A stretch of 6,292 nucleotides of DNA. It comes from Planctomycetota bacterium. Its GTDB lineage: Bacteria > Planctomycetota > SKW154. Shown here in pieces: positions 5,347 to 6,292 of the stretch (position 1 is the stretch's first letter; every line of letters starts with the position of its first letter). The notes below the pieces were generated by a model that worked only from the letters and a program-made list of their open reading frames with translations, did no database searches and was not told the DNA's origin. The stretch is taken from positions 1 to 6,292 of the forward strand of contig JAOAAR010000126.1 of assembly GCA_026418755.1 (NCBI GenBank), given 5' to 3'. Both the position numbers and the translations under genes were made by a program.

Positions 5347-6292
5347 CTACTTCTTCGGTTTGGGGAGAATCTCACTGAACAGGTCGTATGTCATCTCCTT
5401 ACCTTCTGCAATCGCCTGACGGTATTTGATGAAATCTATCGTGTCTTTGTCCGTCATCTTACGCGTATTGAAAGCGTTGAAGCCGAGCAACGCCTCGTTC
5501 ATCATATTGACAGCAAGCCAATGACGACTGTCATTCTTACGCAAGTCCCAGAAAAACCGCTTCTTAGAGCGAATAGCATCCATTGACTTGATGACGCATC
5601 CGGGGAATAGATTCGCAAGATGCCAGATAATTTTGTTAACTTCTGCATCCAGGAGCGTAAAGTCTGTCTGGCATTTTTCGACTAATTCTTTTCCTTTCTT
5701 GTACTCGTCGCCTCTCTTGTTCTCTCCATAAACAATCTCACCGTCTTCAACCCATTTGTCGGTAATGACGAGGGGATTGCGAATAAACTTACCATCGAGT
5801 TTAAGTACAGGAACTACCTTCGTCAGAAGTCCCACACGATACATCTTGTATGCACTCCATAATTCGCAGGAGACACAACTCCACATAGCGTGCTCGATTG
5901 ACATATAATACGGAAGGAAATCGGATGCTCCGCCTTCGGGTGCTGAACCGTGACGCGGTCCTGCCTGCCCAAAAAGTGCCATATCACTTGCGATTGCCAA
6001 GTCACAAGCCATTCCGATTTCTTGTCCGCCAGCAACGCGCATCCCGTTCACACGGCAGATTGTGGGCTTCTTGCACATCAGAATAGAGTCGACCATCCCG
6101 TTGAAGAGTTCCATATAAGCGCCGTATTCTTCAGGACGCCCTGCATAATACTCGGCATACTCTTTCGTGTTTCCGCCTGTGCAGAACGCTCTATCCCCGA
6201 CAGCAGTGAATACGACTGCAACTACTTCTCTGTCAACCGAGGCATTGCGGAAACCTGCTATCACACCTTTGACCATCTCTGTCGCTGTCTCT
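5347..6292 (-). CDS. bamA: 6-oxocyclohex-1-ene-1-carbonyl-CoA hydrolase (BamA/Oah), C-terminal part
   Basis: The visible 314 residues run from the right edge to TAG at 5347-5349; the frame is open at the edge, so the ATG at 6276 is internal. About 60 N-terminal residues appear to be missing against the usual length of about 375. The protein is a crotonase-superfamily enzyme. In the central benzoyl-CoA pathway it adds two waters to 6-oxocyclohex-1-ene-1-carbonyl-CoA and opens the ring to 3-hydroxypimelyl-CoA. Family-specific blocks are AFCTGGNTKEYAEYYAG (visible residues 35-51), CRVNGMRVAGGQEIGMACDLAIA (79-101), FGQAGPRHGSAPEGGASDFL (107-126), a long insert around LKLDGKFIRNPLVITD and a C-terminal helical tail (WLAVNMMNEALLGFNAFN). 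Ordinary enoyl-CoA hydratases lack the GGNTKEYAEYYAG motif and the extended tail. No other ring-degradation gene is visible; they may lie to the right. Confidence 0.93.
   Translation of the reverse strand, partial: ETATEMVKGVIAGFRNASVDREVVAVVFTAVGDRAFCTGGNTKEYAEYYAGRPEEYGAYMELFNGMVDSILMCKKPTICRVNGMRVAGGQEIGMACDLAIASDMALFGQAGPRHGSAPEGGASDFLPYYMSIEHAMWSCVSCELWSAYKMYRVGLLTKVVPVLKLDGKFIRNPLVITDKWVEDGEIVYGENKRGDEYKKGKELVEKCQTDFTLLDAEVNKIIWHLANLFPGCVIKSMDAIRSKKRFFWDLRKNDSRHWLAVNMMNEALLGFNAFNTRKMTDKDTIDFIKYRQAIAEGKEMTYDLFSEILPKPKK

Overview
The window comes from a bacterium that is most likely a strict anaerobe. The right edge carries most of a ring-cleaving hydrolase of the benzoyl-CoA pathway (BamA/Oah type). 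The middle carries a split B12-dependent methylmalonyl-CoA mutase subunit with its epimerase. The M50 protease - trpS - scpA gene order is, from general knowledge, familiar in Deltaproteobacteria-like and clostridial genomes, so I place the source only as an anaerobic bacterium of moderate GC and do not name a phylum.

Layout from left to right. (1) 1-759, plus strand: the 3' part of a gene for a tetratricopeptide-repeat protein. Its last 29 bases overlap, tail to tail, the end of the large minus-strand operon. (2) 4656 down to 731, minus strand: six tightly packed genes. In transcription order they are the B12-binding subunit of methylmalonyl-CoA mutase, methylmalonyl-CoA epimerase, a site-2 (M50) intramembrane metalloprotease, tryptophanyl-tRNA synthetase (trpS), segregation and condensation protein A (scpA), and a CPBP/CAAX-type intramembrane protease. 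Each junction is an overlap of 1-8 bases or a gap of 4 bases, which indicates one transcript with coupled translation. A good sigma-70-type promoter (TTGAAA, 17-base spacer, TATTAT) lies just upstream of the first gene. (3) 4657-5346: an AT-rich spacer of about 690 bases with no sizeable gene. It holds the promoter, one small ORF (48 codons) with a strong ribosome binding site, two coding-like open fragments that may be gene debris, and an imperfect hairpin that could end transcription from bamA. (4) 5347-6292, minus strand: the C-terminal 314 residues of the BamA/Oah hydrolase, running off the right edge.

The mutase subunit and epimerase point to propionyl-CoA/succinyl-CoA interconversion. 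BamA points to anaerobic aromatic or alicyclic ring degradation. The rest of the operon is housekeeping (aminoacylation, chromosome condensation) plus two membrane-embedded proteases of unknown targets. Two partners one would expect nearby are missing from the window: the large catalytic mutase subunit and scpB. I see no mobile element, CRISPR array, tRNA or rRNA, and no convincing new defence or other novel system. The most unusual parts are the operon composition and the spacer.
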